Assembly (NCBI GenBank): GCA_039619475.1
Contig: CM077115.1
Coordinates: 489,449,352 to 489,513,351 of the forward strand
DNA: 64,000 bases
Direction of reading: 5' to 3'
Origin: Icerya purchasi
Taxonomy: Eukaryota; Arthropoda; Insecta; Hemiptera; Monophlebidae
Under the pieces are notes generated by a model. The model did no database searches. It was not told where the DNA came from and was given only the letters and a program-made list of their open reading frames with translations. Shown here piece after piece: positions 1 through 10,439 of this stretch. The position numbers and the translations under genes are program-made. Each line of letters starts with the position of its first letter. Position 1 is the first letter of the stretch.

Positions 1-2445
1 TTCAATCTCAGTTATAAATTGTCATTTGAATTAAAACCAAATTTGTTAAAAATCGTAATTTTTTCATTCAGTGTACCAATACATAGTATTCTACTTAAAT
101 TTTAAATGACAACGCAAAAATTTACCATTAAAATAAAATCCTATTTAAAACAATTTAATAATAAAACTTACAATGATAATAATTACGCAAATAAATAGTG
201 TTAGTACTACTACGTTTTTTCTTTAAATGTTAGTTGGATTTAACAAGATAATTTTCCTTCGTCAAGTTTTTATAATTTGTAGTTTATTGTAAATTAAATA
301 GTTTCTACTCTAGATAATAGATATTTTTGCGCACATTTGGTCGGTATTAATGTGTTTTGTTAGATAAATGATAAAGAAGCAGAAGTTTAAACTCAAATTT
401 AGGTTATGAGAATAAAAAAGTAATTCTTAGAAGCAAACACTGAAATATGATTTCATTACTTCTGTGTAATGTTTTCCATTAATACAGAACATGCCCGGGA
501 AAAACATTTTTTTTTTTTGAACTTTTAAGTTTCCAGCACCCTCCGGTAATTTAAATTTAAAGCTAAAATATCGTTATATTTTTCTTTCCAAAGTATCCAT
601 TTATATATTTTCGAAAACTACATTCGTTTGCCGTTTTTAGATGCAAATGGGGTTTAAATTAAGTGGTTATTGGAAATGTTTATTGCGATGCAAAGTTTGT
701 TGTTTATTGTATATTTTAAATTTCAGGAATAATATCGGTTGGTGATTTATGCATTTTGAAGTAATTTTTAGATAATTTTAAATTTGTCATATTACATATT
801 CTTAACTCGTTGAGCGACTTTTAGCGCTCAGAGGTCAGAAGAGTTGTTCAAACGTTAGCATTTTCTGAAAGAGCATTTAATACTATTTTTGTATATAGCT
901 TTACATTTTAACGTGTAAGCGTCATAATTTTTCCTCATCAAAAAACATCAAAAATTATCATCCGGCTTATAATAAGTACATAACAGTAATTCGACACTGT
1001 TTAAATTATTGCTCTATTTTTAATCATAGAAATAAAATGATGTTTCAAAATTGTTATTTTACAGGCGCTTTGTAGAATTCAAACTGTACTAGAAATATTC
1101 ATCCCCATGATAAAACTGTTAACACTGATAATTTCTTAACATTAATGGTAACACGAAAATAACATTAACGTATATATGAAAGTGAAATATTTTATTAAAA
1201 ATAATAACTTCCAAATAAGGAAAAATTTTAGCTGCCGCTATGTCAAGAGGTAGTGTATACACGTGTAATCATAAATATAATTCTTTTGAAACTAGAAAGA
1301 TAAAAGAACACAAATGTAGACAATTAGGAGTAAGCTAAATTACTGAAAGTTGAGCTAACTGGTAAATTGCAAAAGCCGGGATCAATTTTTAATGATTAAA
1401 ACATAAATATATCGCAGTTACTTATCGGAAGTACTTGTTTTAAAAAAAAAATGGAATTAGAAGTTTAAACAATTACGTATATTTAAAATTAATCTGGCGT
1501 ATTCTCAAATATTTTTTAATAAACCGTTATACAGGAATGATTTTTAATACATAGACAGGTGTAGAGTATTTTTCATTAGTAGATTAAAAATTAATTGTCA
1601 AAAATAGGATACGTAAAAATGTTGAAAGTTATCGAACATTAAAAATATAGTACGATCAAGCGCCATCAGTTTTGGAAACCCTTAGTCCAGCGAACAGCGA
1701 TTATGGTCCGAGCGTCGTTTTCGTTTGTTTTTTTATATTTCATACCTGCAAACTTCCGGTGCGCAATTCGTGTGTGGAGATTACAGACCTTTTTTTAACC
1801 TTCGATTCAGGTAAATAACGGTGCGCAATTCGAGTGTGGCCATTTTTTTGCGACAGTTTTATCGCAATACACAACACTGTAGGTTTCAAATTGTTGGTAA
1901 CTTAAATATTGTTTATGCGTGTTACAGAAAATACCTATTTATTAAATAAAACTATATCCATTTCATATAAGAAAGATGGATTCCTTATTGAAGAATAATG
2001 AGGATATTGTTCCAATTTTTGTAGTTTTTGAAAATTTCAGTTATAACTAAACGTCCAAACATTGTAATTTGTGTAGTATTCTGTAAGCTAATTTAAGAGG
2101 TTCAGCTTGATATCGGCACAGTTGTGTTTAAGCCGTATGTGAAAAAAAGAAACAAAAAAAAAAACGACGGACTAGAATATTTTTTTCTTATAAATATGTT
2201 CAAAATTTATCCTCTTCTCTCTTTCACGCCTACTTCATGCGACATTTTATGTTTTCGTTTACTGCAAAACATGCACCGCAGGAGCAAGTTCATTTTTTCA
2301 TAAATATTAAACATTTCTTTCTTTCTGTGCGTTTTAATTTTAGGCCAAATGAGGTTAAATCTGAAAAAGCAACCTAAAGGAATCGAACAAAAACAAAAAC
2401 AAACATACTAAGGCTAACTGACAAATCATTCAGAATAGATTAATG
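1..2445. other. AT-rich DNA, no gene seen
   Basis: I see no coding region, RNA gene or element end that I can defend here. The stretch is strongly AT-rich with short homopolymers. The only structure noticed is a pair of near-identical 21-base blocks at 1757 and 1819, listed separately, followed by a 25-codon ATG frame at 1977. Element or host 5' UTR is possible but unproven. Confidence 0.5.
1757..1839. repeat. Two 21-base direct repeats, 62 bp apart
   Basis: The block beginning CGGTGCGCAATTCG occurs at 1757-1777 and again at 1819-1839 with one base different out of 21. It is GC-richer than its surroundings. Short repeats of this kind are known in 5' UTRs of insect LINEs, but no element body follows that I can recognise, so the role is open. 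Confidence 0.6.
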
Positions 2446-2455
2446 AAATAACTAT
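2446..2455. repeat. Target-site duplication, 3' side of Jockey element
   Basis: AAATAACTAT directly precedes the T run that marks the element's poly(A). The same ten bases recur at 7178-7187. The length suits Jockey-type insertions, but the AT-rich composition means a chance match is possible. Confidence 0.55.
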
Positions 2456-2712
2456 TCTTTTTTTTTTTTTTACACGTATATTTTAGTACAATCTTATTAT
2501 AGTAAATAAATTAGCACTACTTTTAAAACAGTGTTACAACTTAATCTAACTAATTTGTAACATGAGCAGAGTAGAAACTATGTACAATTACATAACTCCT
2601 AATATACAGATATATACATAATCATACGCGCATATAAATACTCACACGCACGCACACCAAGTATATGCCCATATCCACAAAATACATACATACGAATATA
2701 TTACAGAATAAC

Positions 2713-5370
2713 TTAGGTGACTAGTTCATAAGGCTTTGTGCGCTTAAGGCGCCTTAAGTCATCATCGGAAAGTAGCAGTTCTAAAGCCTCTAGATTTGGG
2801 TGACTGTGAAGTCGGTATTCGTGCGCTTCTGCAATATAACGTATGACTTCATCGATCCATGGAATATTTAAATCGGAATGTATTTCTTCGTTTCGTTGAT
2901 ACCAAAAAGCTCCAGTGATGTTTCGGAGACACTTATTTTGAGCGCGCTGAATAATCAACCGATTGGATGTCTTTGCACAGCCCCAGAGTTGAATACCATA
3001 CATCCATATCGGTCTGATGATTTGACAATAAATCAAACGCTTATTAGACAGATTGAGTTTAGAATAACGCCCAATCAACCAACAAATCTGTCTTAATTTA
3101 TGCATGGTTTGTTCCTTTTTCATTTTGACATGCGTCTTCCAATTCAGCCTGGAATCTAAATGCATACCCAGGTATTTAGCAGAGTCCGATCTCGGAATAG
3201 GAAGACGATCAAGATATATAGGACAGGTCTTAGATTTACGAAGCGTAAACATAACATGCACTGATTTTTCTTGATTAATCTTGATCTTCCAATCACATGT
3301 CCATTTGCTAATTTTTTCTACTGCATGTTGCAAGTTAGTCGTAGCCAATTCTGGGGAATTGCCAACTGACAAGATGGCTGTGTCATCTGCAAAGGTAGCA
3401 GTAGTCGTCTTGGCTGTTGTTGGAATGTCAGCTGTATACAATAAATACAGAGAAGGTCCTAAGACACTACCCTGTGGAACACCAGCCTGTATTGGATGAA
3501 ATTTGGACTTTGCTTCTTCATAAGAAACTCTGAAGGATCTATCAGAGATATATGATTCAAGAAGTTGGCACATATTTTCCGATAGCAGATTGCTCATTTT
3601 ATAGATCAGCCCTTCGTGCCAGACTCGATCAAAAGCTTGCGATATGTCTAGAAAAACCGCCGGACAGTATTTTTTTTCTTCAAAGGCTGTTTCAATTAGC
3701 TTAGTTATACGATGCACTTGGTCAATCGTAGAGTGCTGATTGCGGAAGCCAAACTGATGATCTGGTATCTTTAATAAGGGCTTGAGTCGCTTAAGGAGTA
3801 GTTTTTCAAATAATTTTGATATGGAAGGTAACAAAGAGATTGGTCGATACGAAGTTACTACTTCTGTTGGTTTCCCAGGTTTCGGTAACATGATGATTTG
3901 AGCGATTTTGAAACATTTTGGTACGTATCTCATTCTGAAACAGGCATTAAAGAGATATGTCAGCATGATAATTCCTTTACGTGGTAATTCTCTAAGCGCT
4001 CCAGGTGAAATTTCATCGATTCCAGGAGCCTTTTTGGGATTCATATTATTATCTAACTCTTGTGCAACTTCAAGAGGAGTTACTGGTTTTATTTGCTGGA
4101 AAGGTTGGTAATTTTTCGTTGTATCGATCTGGGAGTTTATATTATGTGTTGTAAAGACTGAAGCTAAATGCGAAGCGAATAGTTCAGCTTTACTGTTGTC
4201 GTCGCGAATCCACTGCCCTTGTTCATCCTTGAGAGGAGGAATATGAAGTAGTGGACGTTTGAAGCGTCGCGTTGCACGCCACAATGAATAATTTGTGTCC
4301 GCTGCAGGGCTTAAATTTTCTAAGTAGTTTGTGACGCTTTTCTGTTTGAAATCCTTGATTAGCCTATTAACTTTATTGCTAATTCGATTAAATTTTGTTT
4401 TATCCGATGGATGACGGGAGCGTTGCCATATTTTCCGTGCACGTCTTCTCTCTTTTATTAGTTTCCTAACTTCGATAGGATACAGTACTTCATTTGGAAC
4501 GTTTTCTTTAAGAGCTGGAGTAGCCTGGCTAGCAGCTTTTCGCAACAAGTTGATAAAGTGCTGGGCTTGCTGTTCTAAATCACTAATAGTTTTAAGCCTG
4601 ATTTTAAGTTCAATTGAAGAGTCAAGGCTTTCTCTAAATTGATTCCAATTAGTATATTTATTGGTGAGATTTTGCGGAATTCTTTTTTTAATCACTACAG
4701 AACTTAGTGTCATAAGTACCGGAGTATGATCTGACGATAAGTCCGTAATTCCTTCTACTTGCACATAATTGGCAGCGATTCCTTTAGTAATGAAAAAGTC
4801 AAGGAGATCAGGATTCTTCGCGCAATCTGTTGGCCAGTAAGTAGGTTTCCGCGATGAAAAGAACTTACACGAACATATGTTGATAGCGTTGAGAAGTTCA
4901 GCACCTTTTTTTGGTGTCGTCAAACGTGACCCCCATATGGTGTGTTTTACATTAAAGTCACCTGCAAGTATAAAACGAGGACCGAGTTGATTGAAGATAT
5001 CAATAAATTGACTTTTTTCAAAATTACTATTGGGCGGACGGTATGCTGCAGCTAGATTGAGGTCTGCGCCATTATAGTTTATTGCTACTACTGTGGCTTG
5101 TAGGAAATTCAATTGTATTTCTTCCTGTAAATAGTGTTTGATATTCTGTTTAATTATCACTGCTGTTCCTCCTCGTCCTCTGCCACTTGGGTGGTTAGTC
5201 CAATATGTAGTGTAGCCGTGAATTCTGATAAAACTTTTTGTTGTAAAATGTGTTTCTGAGATTAATGCGACGTCAACAACATGTGTGTTAAGAAAAGCCT
5301 CGAGTTCTTGAGCTCTCTGACTCAAGCCATTGGCATTCCAGGTTAGTATTCGAAACGAGGAGTCAGTCAT
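2713..5370 (-). CDS. LINE ORF2: AP-like endonuclease and reverse transcriptase
   Basis: This 885-residue protein nicks target DNA and copies the element's RNA onto the nick (target-primed reverse transcription). Residues about 5-225 form an AP-type endonuclease: WNANGL at 11, SETH at 38-41, GDFN at 137-140 and SDHTPV at 213-218. A linker follows, then the RT with LPKPGK near 495, YRPISLLPSISKLFEKLL near 509, FLDISQAFD near 573, GVPQGSVLGP at 630-639 and the catalytic FADD at 660-663. KYLGM and LDSRLNWK follow in the thumb region. No RNase H domain is present. The length is close to Drosophila jockey ORF2. There are no internal stops or frameshifts. Its ATG overlaps the ORF1 stop (ATGA), suggesting reinitiation after ORF1. 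All key catalytic residues I can check are present. Confidence 0.95.
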   Translation of the reverse strand: MTDSSFRILTWNANGLSQRAQELEAFLNTHVVDVALISETHFTTKSFIRIHGYTTYWTNHPSGRGRGGTAVIIKQNIKHYLQEEIQLNFLQATVVAINYNGADLNLAAAYRPPNSNFEKSQFIDIFNQLGPRFILAGDFNVKHTIWGSRLTTPKKGAELLNAINICSCKFFSSRKPTYWPTDCAKNPDLLDFFITKGIAANYVQVEGITDLSSDHTPVLMTLSSVVIKKRIPQNLTNKYTNWNQFRESLDSSIELKIRLKTISDLEQQAQHFINLLRKAASQATPALKENVPNEVLYPIEVRKLIKERRRARKIWQRSRHPSDKTKFNRISNKVNRLIKDFKQKSVTNYLENLSPAADTNYSLWRATRRFKRPLLHIPPLKDEQGQWIRDDNSKAELFASHLASVFTTHNINSQIDTTKNYQPFQQIKPVTPLEVAQELDNNMNPKKAPGIDEISPGALRELPRKGIIMLTYLFNACFRMRYVPKCFKIAQIIMLPKPGKPTEVVTSYRPISLLPSISKLFEKLLLKRLKPLLKIPDHQFGFRNQHSTIDQVHRITKLIETAFEEKKYCPAVFLDISQAFDRVWHEGLIYKMSNLLSENMCQLLESYISDRSFRVSYEEAKSKFHPIQAGVPQGSVLGPSLYLLYTADIPTTAKTTTATFADDTAILSVGNSPELATTNLQHAVEKISKWTCDWKIKINQEKSVHVMFTLRKSKTCPIYLDRLPIPRSDSAKYLGMHLDSRLNWKTHVKMKKEQTMHKLRQICWLIGRYSKLNLSNKRLIYCQIIRPIWMYGIQLWGCAKTSNRLIIQRAQNKCLRNITGAFWYQRNEEIHSDLNIPWIDEVIRYIAEAHEYRLHSHPNLEALELLLSDDDLRRLKRTKPYELVT

Positions 5371-6740
5371 TTCACTATTTTTCCTTGGCTTTTTGTGTGT
5401 TGGCTCAATGGTTTAGTTTCTAATTGAGTAACACGTATATTTAGCTGGTTAATACTAGTTTGGATACTGTGAAGTATAGCCATAACGTCGTTAATGGTTG
5501 GATCTTTTTGTTGTGGAGGAATTTGTATTTGTTCCTGTGATTTTAAATTCAATTTGGTTGCATGCGCAAATGTTTTTCCTGCTTGCACTTTTTCTGCAGG
5601 TCTGATTCGTTCCTCTCTAACACGATCTACCACTTTTTTTATAGGCTGGGTCTGCGTTTTCGACTTTTGATGGATTTCGCAACCAGCGTAGTTAGCTGTA
5701 TGTCCTATCATACCGCATAAGACACATTTTGGTTGGTCTTTTTTAAGTTTCTTGCACTCTTTGGTGAGATGGTTACCGGCACATTTTACACATCGAGGAG
5801 GATGAGTGCAGTAATTTTTGGTATGCCCTATTCGTTGACAGTGATGACACTGTTTGATTTTATTGTTTTTATGAGGGGGTTCGATAGAGACTTTACAATG
5901 TGCAAGATTAGTTATTTCGTATACGTTTTTATTGTTCGCTTTTGGGGAGATTTCGATTTTGAACAGTGGAAAATTCTTGATTTGCCGTCTTCCTTCTGTA
6001 TCCCTATATACTTTCACTATAGGGCTTATCTGAATAATTTCATGACCAGTTTTTCTTAAGTCATTCTTTATGTCCTCATGGTCGATTGATGGCGGTAAAC
6101 CACGGATCACAAACGCAAAAGGACGTTCAGATTTCGGTTGAAACGTGTGATATGTAATTCCACGTAGTAACTCATTTGACGTACTTGCTGAATTACTATT
6201 CAGATCTTTTAAAAAGGCTGTAACCGAGCGGTAATCGTCACTATCACGGACAGATATTTTAATATCTCCACTAGGAAGTCCCTTAACGGTAGGTTCTTTT
6301 TTTGTTTGTGTGATTACTTTATTTTTAAGTAAGTTGAAGTTTTTAACGTTACTCACAAATACAGGTGGCGGAAGTGGAGTAAATTTATTTACCAGCTGAT
6401 TCTCATTTGTTATGTCAGGCATAGTTGAAATATTTACTGATTTAGAGGGAGTACCGTCACGTGTCGGAGTTTGCAATTCCACACAATGTGACTGATCAAT
6501 GCAGTTTAACCTTTCGATAAGCTCATTTACCTGCTTTTGCAGTTGAGCTATTTGGTTATCCTTGCTGGCAATTAATTCTTCGTACCGTGTCAGAGTAGAA
6601 GTTTCTCGTGTTTCTATTTTTTTCCTTTTGTTTTCCTTTTTTCCATTAACAGTGTTAATATCATTGTCACTGATTTGCCGTTTCGGCTTGTCATTAAGTT
6701 TTAATTTTAATGATGAAACTGTTTTATTATTTCCCGCCAT
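5367..6740 (-). CDS. LINE ORF1: gag-like nucleic-acid-binding protein
   Basis: This 457-residue protein should coat the element's RNA and escort it to the nucleus. From the N-terminus: a lysine-rich, nuclear-signal-like tract (residues 33-42, GKKENKRKKI); a short predicted coiled coil (about 52-80, heptad-like, including IAQLQKQVNELIERL); a proline-rich stretch near 122-127; an RRM-like region found beside insect gag zinc knuckles (about 205-285, with FAFVIRGLPP); and three zinc knuckles at 298-311 (CX2CX4HX4C), 317-329 (CX2CX3HX4C) and 339-354 (CX2CX4HX6C). The third knuckle has the wider spacing seen in Jockey and HeT-A type gags. The start chosen is the only ATG that gives the complete frame. 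It overlaps ORF2 by four bases. Confidence 0.93.
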   Translation of the reverse strand: MAGNNKTVSSLKLKLNDKPKRQISDNDINTVNGKKENKRKKIETRETSTLTRYEELIASKDNQIAQLQKQVNELIERLNCIDQSHCVELQTPTRDGTPSKSVNISTMPDITNENQLVNKFTPLPPPVFVSNVKNFNLLKNKVITQTKKEPTVKGLPSGDIKISVRDSDDYRSVTAFLKDLNSNSASTSNELLRGITYHTFQPKSERPFAFVIRGLPPSIDHEDIKNDLRKTGHEIIQISPIVKVYRDTEGRRQIKNFPLFKIEISPKANNKNVYEITNLAHCKVSIEPPHKNNKIKQCHHCQRIGHTKNYCTHPPRCVKCAGNHLTKECKKLKKDQPKCVLCGMIGHTANYAGCEIHQKSKTQTQPIKKVVDRVREERIRPAEKVQAGKTFAHATKLNLKSQEQIQIPPQQKDPTINDVMAILHSIQTSINQLNIRVTQLETKPLSQHTKSQGKIVK

Positions 6741-7177
6741 CGTATAAGTTTTCTTGAGCGGAAATATTTTGTGTGCGATATATTCTTATTGAATATATGG
6801 TAACACCGTTAAGCCAATGCGCTATAACCCCCTTATCGTTTTTCGAACGGTGATGTAAAGAGAAGAAAAAAAAAAAAAAGTAGAAGAAGATGAAGAAGAA
6901 GAAAAAAAAATGAGAATATCCTCACCGACCGGAACAGAGTCCCAACGAAAAATCCGATTAACCTCAGTTACATTACTCGGCCTTTCTAAAAAAACCGCGA
7001 GAACATAAATGTTTATAATAAGCAATCGCCGCTGCGAGAAATGTTTATACTAAACGGTCGTCGCCAAGAAACCACAGCATAGCACGATACCGTATGTTTT
7101 ACAGACAAGCACTTTAACGAGCGAGCGATGAACACAGAATATACATGTGTATATGTTGGATTTAAAACAGAAACTAT
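6741..7177 (-). promoter_or_regulatory. Jockey 5' UTR with two tandem sub-repeats
   Basis: This is the untranslated leader of the Jockey element, expected to hold its internal promoter. Two imperfect 36-37-base units beginning GCGAGAA lie head to tail at 6997-7033 and 7034-7069 on the plus strand. Both contain ATGTTTATA and end in TCGCC. A purine-rich AAG/GAA tract occupies 6862-6910. Repeated leader units are known to act as promoters in some LINEs; that role here is inferred. Confidence 0.5.
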
Positions 7178-7187
7178 AAATAACTAT
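7178..7187. repeat. Target-site duplication, 5' side of Jockey element
   Basis: Second copy of AAATAACTAT, matching 2446-2455 exactly. It sets the likely 5' end of the element at 7177 (minus strand). Confidence 0.5.
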
Positions 7188-8985
7188 GTAAAAACAAATA
7201 GGCGATCGTGCTCATTTTAACAATTACTCATTTATTGTTTGATCACATTTTGCCTCAACGGGACTTTTCTGTTCAGCATATACAAAAAGAATATAAGCAA
7301 GCGTACGGATAATTTAGTACTTGCAACAACATATCATAAGTATCGAAATGCAAACCGGGTAAAGGACCTTGATTGACGCGCCCAAATAAATAAATAAGAC
7401 TGAGGTCGAAAAAGGTAATTCTCATTTAGGTTTTGCAGTCATTACCAATAAGCAGATATAGAGAACTAAATATAGCTTCTTTCATATTATTCACTCCCAT
7501 CACTGAAGAATTTTTTTCTTTTTCGAAATAAAACCAAAAAACCTTTAGTAAAGAAAGCCGATATGATGAGAAACAGAAGAAAAATAAGTTACTATTATAA
7601 ATATTTAATGTAAATTGATAGAACGATGATTCAAATAACGAATACCTGCAAATTATTCTTTTTAAAGCTTTGTGTTACTCAAATCCAACCCACCTGAACT
7701 GACAATATTTAGAAAGTATTATTGCAATTTAGTGTGATAAGTTAGTAAAAAAACGAAATTCTAGAGAAAAAAATTCGATTAAAATGCGTTTTGTAACTAA
7801 CAAACGTGTAAATTAGAAAGCGGTTGTAGCCATTGACGGTTCTTTTCGTTTTTTTATTAAAAACTATTTCACAGTAGAAAATTAATTAATCGCTTCTGTT
7901 TCTCAACTTACTTCTTTACTTTTTCTTTTTCCCTACAAAACACGCATCAAGTATTGCCGAGTCGATTTTTCTAATTATTATAATTTTTTTATGACCCGCT
8001 CGCTTCATTATTAAACAAAACAAGGAAAGCTTCTTCCTTATTGGCTTTATTAAAATTTTTACGAAAATGCTATTAGTCCAGGGTTTTGAAGATTTAAAAT
8101 TTTTCTAAACGAACTAAAAGAAAAAAAAAAAAAGAGGTTATCCGGGCAGGATGTTTCATGTACTAAACATTCTGTGAGTTAATTTAAACAATATCATAAT
8201 TTACATTTACATAATATTAAATTCAAAACAAAGATATTTAATTTTTAATTTGAAATATCGTATATATTTCTCGCCCAGTATTAACATAAATGTGTTTATG
8301 TTTAAAAAATTTTGCGCCTTTGTTTGTCTTTTTCGATATTTTTTTGAAACCAGGGTTGATTCGTCAATGAATTAAATATATAACTAAAATCGTAAGTAAC
8401 AGAAAAAACTTTAATAAACGTATCCTCAAATAAACGTTGCTAGATACGAATAAAAGAGAAAGATAATATAAGGAATATGTATCAGAAGCAAATTCAATCC
8501 AGTTATGTTACACTTTAAATGGCGTAGAGTTGATAGTTTGTAATTTTTTAAATACGGTTGACTATCCATAAGCAAAAAAATAAAAAAAAATGAAGAAAAC
8601 CGACAATGCATTTGACCGATTATTAATAATTTCCTTCCGTTTCGTATCACTATTGCTAACAGAACTCTTAAATTTACATCGCGAAAGTCTGTTTATCAGT
8701 ATTTCACGCTGAAGTCGTTATTTCAAAAAAAAAAAAAATAGAAAATATTTTAAAAAAGCGAATAACCAAATAAAATCATGTAAAATATGTGTTTTGTGAT
8801 TATATATGCATATATAACATGCTATACGCGCGGAAAAACTAAATCGTTAACGAAGAACGGTATTTTTTGAACGGAATTTCTGATAGCAGTATTTGGTAAC
8901 TCGTATTTCTCACTAACACAGATGATAACATTTAACGGATGATACCTGAAAATCACCGTAGGTGGTCTGTAAAAAGGTCTGAGTT
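7188..8985. other. AT-rich DNA, no gene seen
   Basis: I recognise no coding region or element. A block at 7243-7270 (TTTTGCCT then GGGACTTTTCTGTT) resembles one at 13803-13832. Short A and T runs are common. Confidence 0.5.
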
Positions 8986-8988
8986 CGC

Positions 8989-9050
8989 CTGCGCCCGAAA
9001 GAGGCTGCGCCCGATAGAGCTGCGCCCGATAGAGTCGCGCCCGAAAGAGG
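8989..9050. repeat. Four tandem copies of a 15-16-base GC-rich unit
   Basis: Units beginning CTGCGCCCGA lie at 8989-9004, 9005-9019, 9020-9034 and 9035-9050, with a GATAGAG/GAAAGAG variation. They sit inside the reading frame of the adjacent endonuclease remnant, where they encode a Ser-Gly-Ala repeat on the minus strand. Local tandem expansion after the element died is the simplest explanation. Confidence 0.8.
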
Positions 9051-9190
9051 GTGACCCATTATAGTTTTCCAAATGATATTGCTAATTAGTTTTAGTTTAG
9101 TTTGCTGTAGGAGTATAATATCCGGATGATCGTTTTGAGCGAGTATTATTTGAAGCTCGACGGGCAATTTACTTTTTAGTCTGTTAAGAT
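9051..9190 (-). pseudogene. N-terminal piece of a LINE endonuclease
   Basis: The minus-strand reading gives WNLNRLKSKLPVELQ, then DIILLQQTKL, matching the start of LINE AP-type endonucleases, where a WN-x-N-x-L motif is followed about 20 residues later by an I-x-L-x-Q/E-T core. The sequence then runs into the 15-bp tandem repeat and homology is lost. It lies directly downstream of the ORF1 remnant, as expected for a two-ORF Jockey-like element. Confidence 0.6.
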
Positions 9191-9199
9191 TCCAATTTA

Positions 9200-10380
9200 T
9201 GCTATTTAATTATTTTTATGGTGTATTTCGTAATCTATTAGCGAGTTTCGTAAATTTATGCTTTTCTATTAAGAGTGGGTGGTTGTCACGTAGCACTCTA
9301 ATTAGACCGACAGTGTCTTCCATGAAATTTTTAGAAATTTCGAACGCCTTTGTTGAACTTTTACACATATCAAAGTTTATCATAAAATTGATGAATGTTA
9401 CACGTGGGCATTTTGTTCAAGTAATTTCAAAGACGTGCTACATTCGTGTTCATCACTTGAGCTGCTGATTTCTTCATCCTTTTCAGAACTGTATGGAGAA
9501 TTTTGTTTATACGATGCAGACTGCGTTTCGATGTCGTTGCCCGAAACGTCTGAATTTAAATTATCATTTGGTTTATACTTTTTTATTTTTATTTTTGCGG
9601 GGAACAGGTTCCATCAGTTCGTGAGTAGGAGATGAGGTGGTGTCAGACAAAGCCCGCTTTGCTGTTGTTAGCGTCATTTTCATTGGCTTTACGTCATCAG
9701 TATCTACCGCGTGTTTGTTCTGTTTCTGCTCCGACAGTATTTGTGTGGATTTCAGTGCTAAAAATATCTTCATCTACTAAACAATTTTCTGTCCCATTTT
9801 AGATTTGCATTTAAAACCGGCGAATTTATCATATGAAAATTCTGTATCGCCTATCACTATGGTATAAAAGAAAAGATCCCCGGGTAATTTATCTAATTTT
9901 GTATCAGCAGCGACATATATCTGAGACCGAACACATTTCGTCGTAGGGATTTACTACGCGTAAGATTGAAATACTGGGTGTTGGTTATAAGTCGAGTTCT
10001 TTGATGATATATTCCGATACAAGATCTCATTGGGAATGGTCGGTGAAATATTTGAGAAAATTATCTTTTTCGGTGATGATGATAGTTTTCCACATTTAAT
10101 AAAGATCAAGTCAATTTTAAAACCGCTGCGGGAGGAAATGAATTTATCGACGAGCTCTTTTGATTTAAAAAATAAAAAAGCAATAATTCGGTTCACTCTA
10201 GAAATAGCGATTATGTTTGTAGGACCACATAATGTCTCGAATCCTTCAGTGAAACAAGATAATCTTGTAATCTTGAATGCAGTTGAATATAAAACCCTGA
10301 TTCTCTTCGGAATACGCGTGAAGCTGGTTAACGGTGATATTCTTTACATTATCTGCATAGGAAGATGGAATTGAATCAGT
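9200..10380 (-). pseudogene. Decayed LINE ORF1 (gag-like) remnant
   Basis: The minus strand carries a broken gag-like frame. The clearest parts are KSKELVDKFISSR, then IIFSNISPTIPNEIL (about 10020-10190), two stop codons, then RSQIYVAADTKLDKLPGD and FKCKSKMG (about 9790-9920), a possible start of a zinc knuckle. Downstream frames give acidic Ser-rich sequence and a piece near 9210-9400 reading EISKNFMEDTVGLIRVL. The order and motifs fit ORF1 proteins of aphid-type Jockey LINEs, by memory of that family. At least two stops and frame changes make it dead. Confidence 0.5.
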
Positions 10381-10439
10381 GGGGTTTGTATTCGGTATTT
10401 TTATGGCTGTAGCAGCGACATATGGTTTTGGTTAGGTTA

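Larger units (their letters stand above)
2456..7177 (-). mobile_element. Full-length, apparently intact Jockey-type LINE
   Basis: This is a non-LTR retrotransposon of about 4.7 kb read on the minus strand: a roughly 440-bp 5' UTR, ORF1 (gag-like), ORF2 (endonuclease plus RT), a roughly 250-bp 3' UTR and a poly(A) tail seen as a T run at 2458-2471. It lacks an RNase H domain, as expected for the Jockey clade. A 10-base direct repeat AAATAACTAT lies just beyond both ends (2446-2455 and 7178-7187), so I set the boundaries there. The 3' boundary is firm because of the poly(A). The 5' boundary depends on that short AT-rich repeat and is less certain. Both frames are open throughout, so this is the youngest and possibly active element in the window. 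Confidence 0.85.

Noticed and set aside
2878..3096. Plus-strand open frames lying across the Jockey element (also 3281, 3908, 5733, 6562)
   Set aside because: They are reverse-strand shadows of the intact ORF1 and ORF2 and have no domain of their own.
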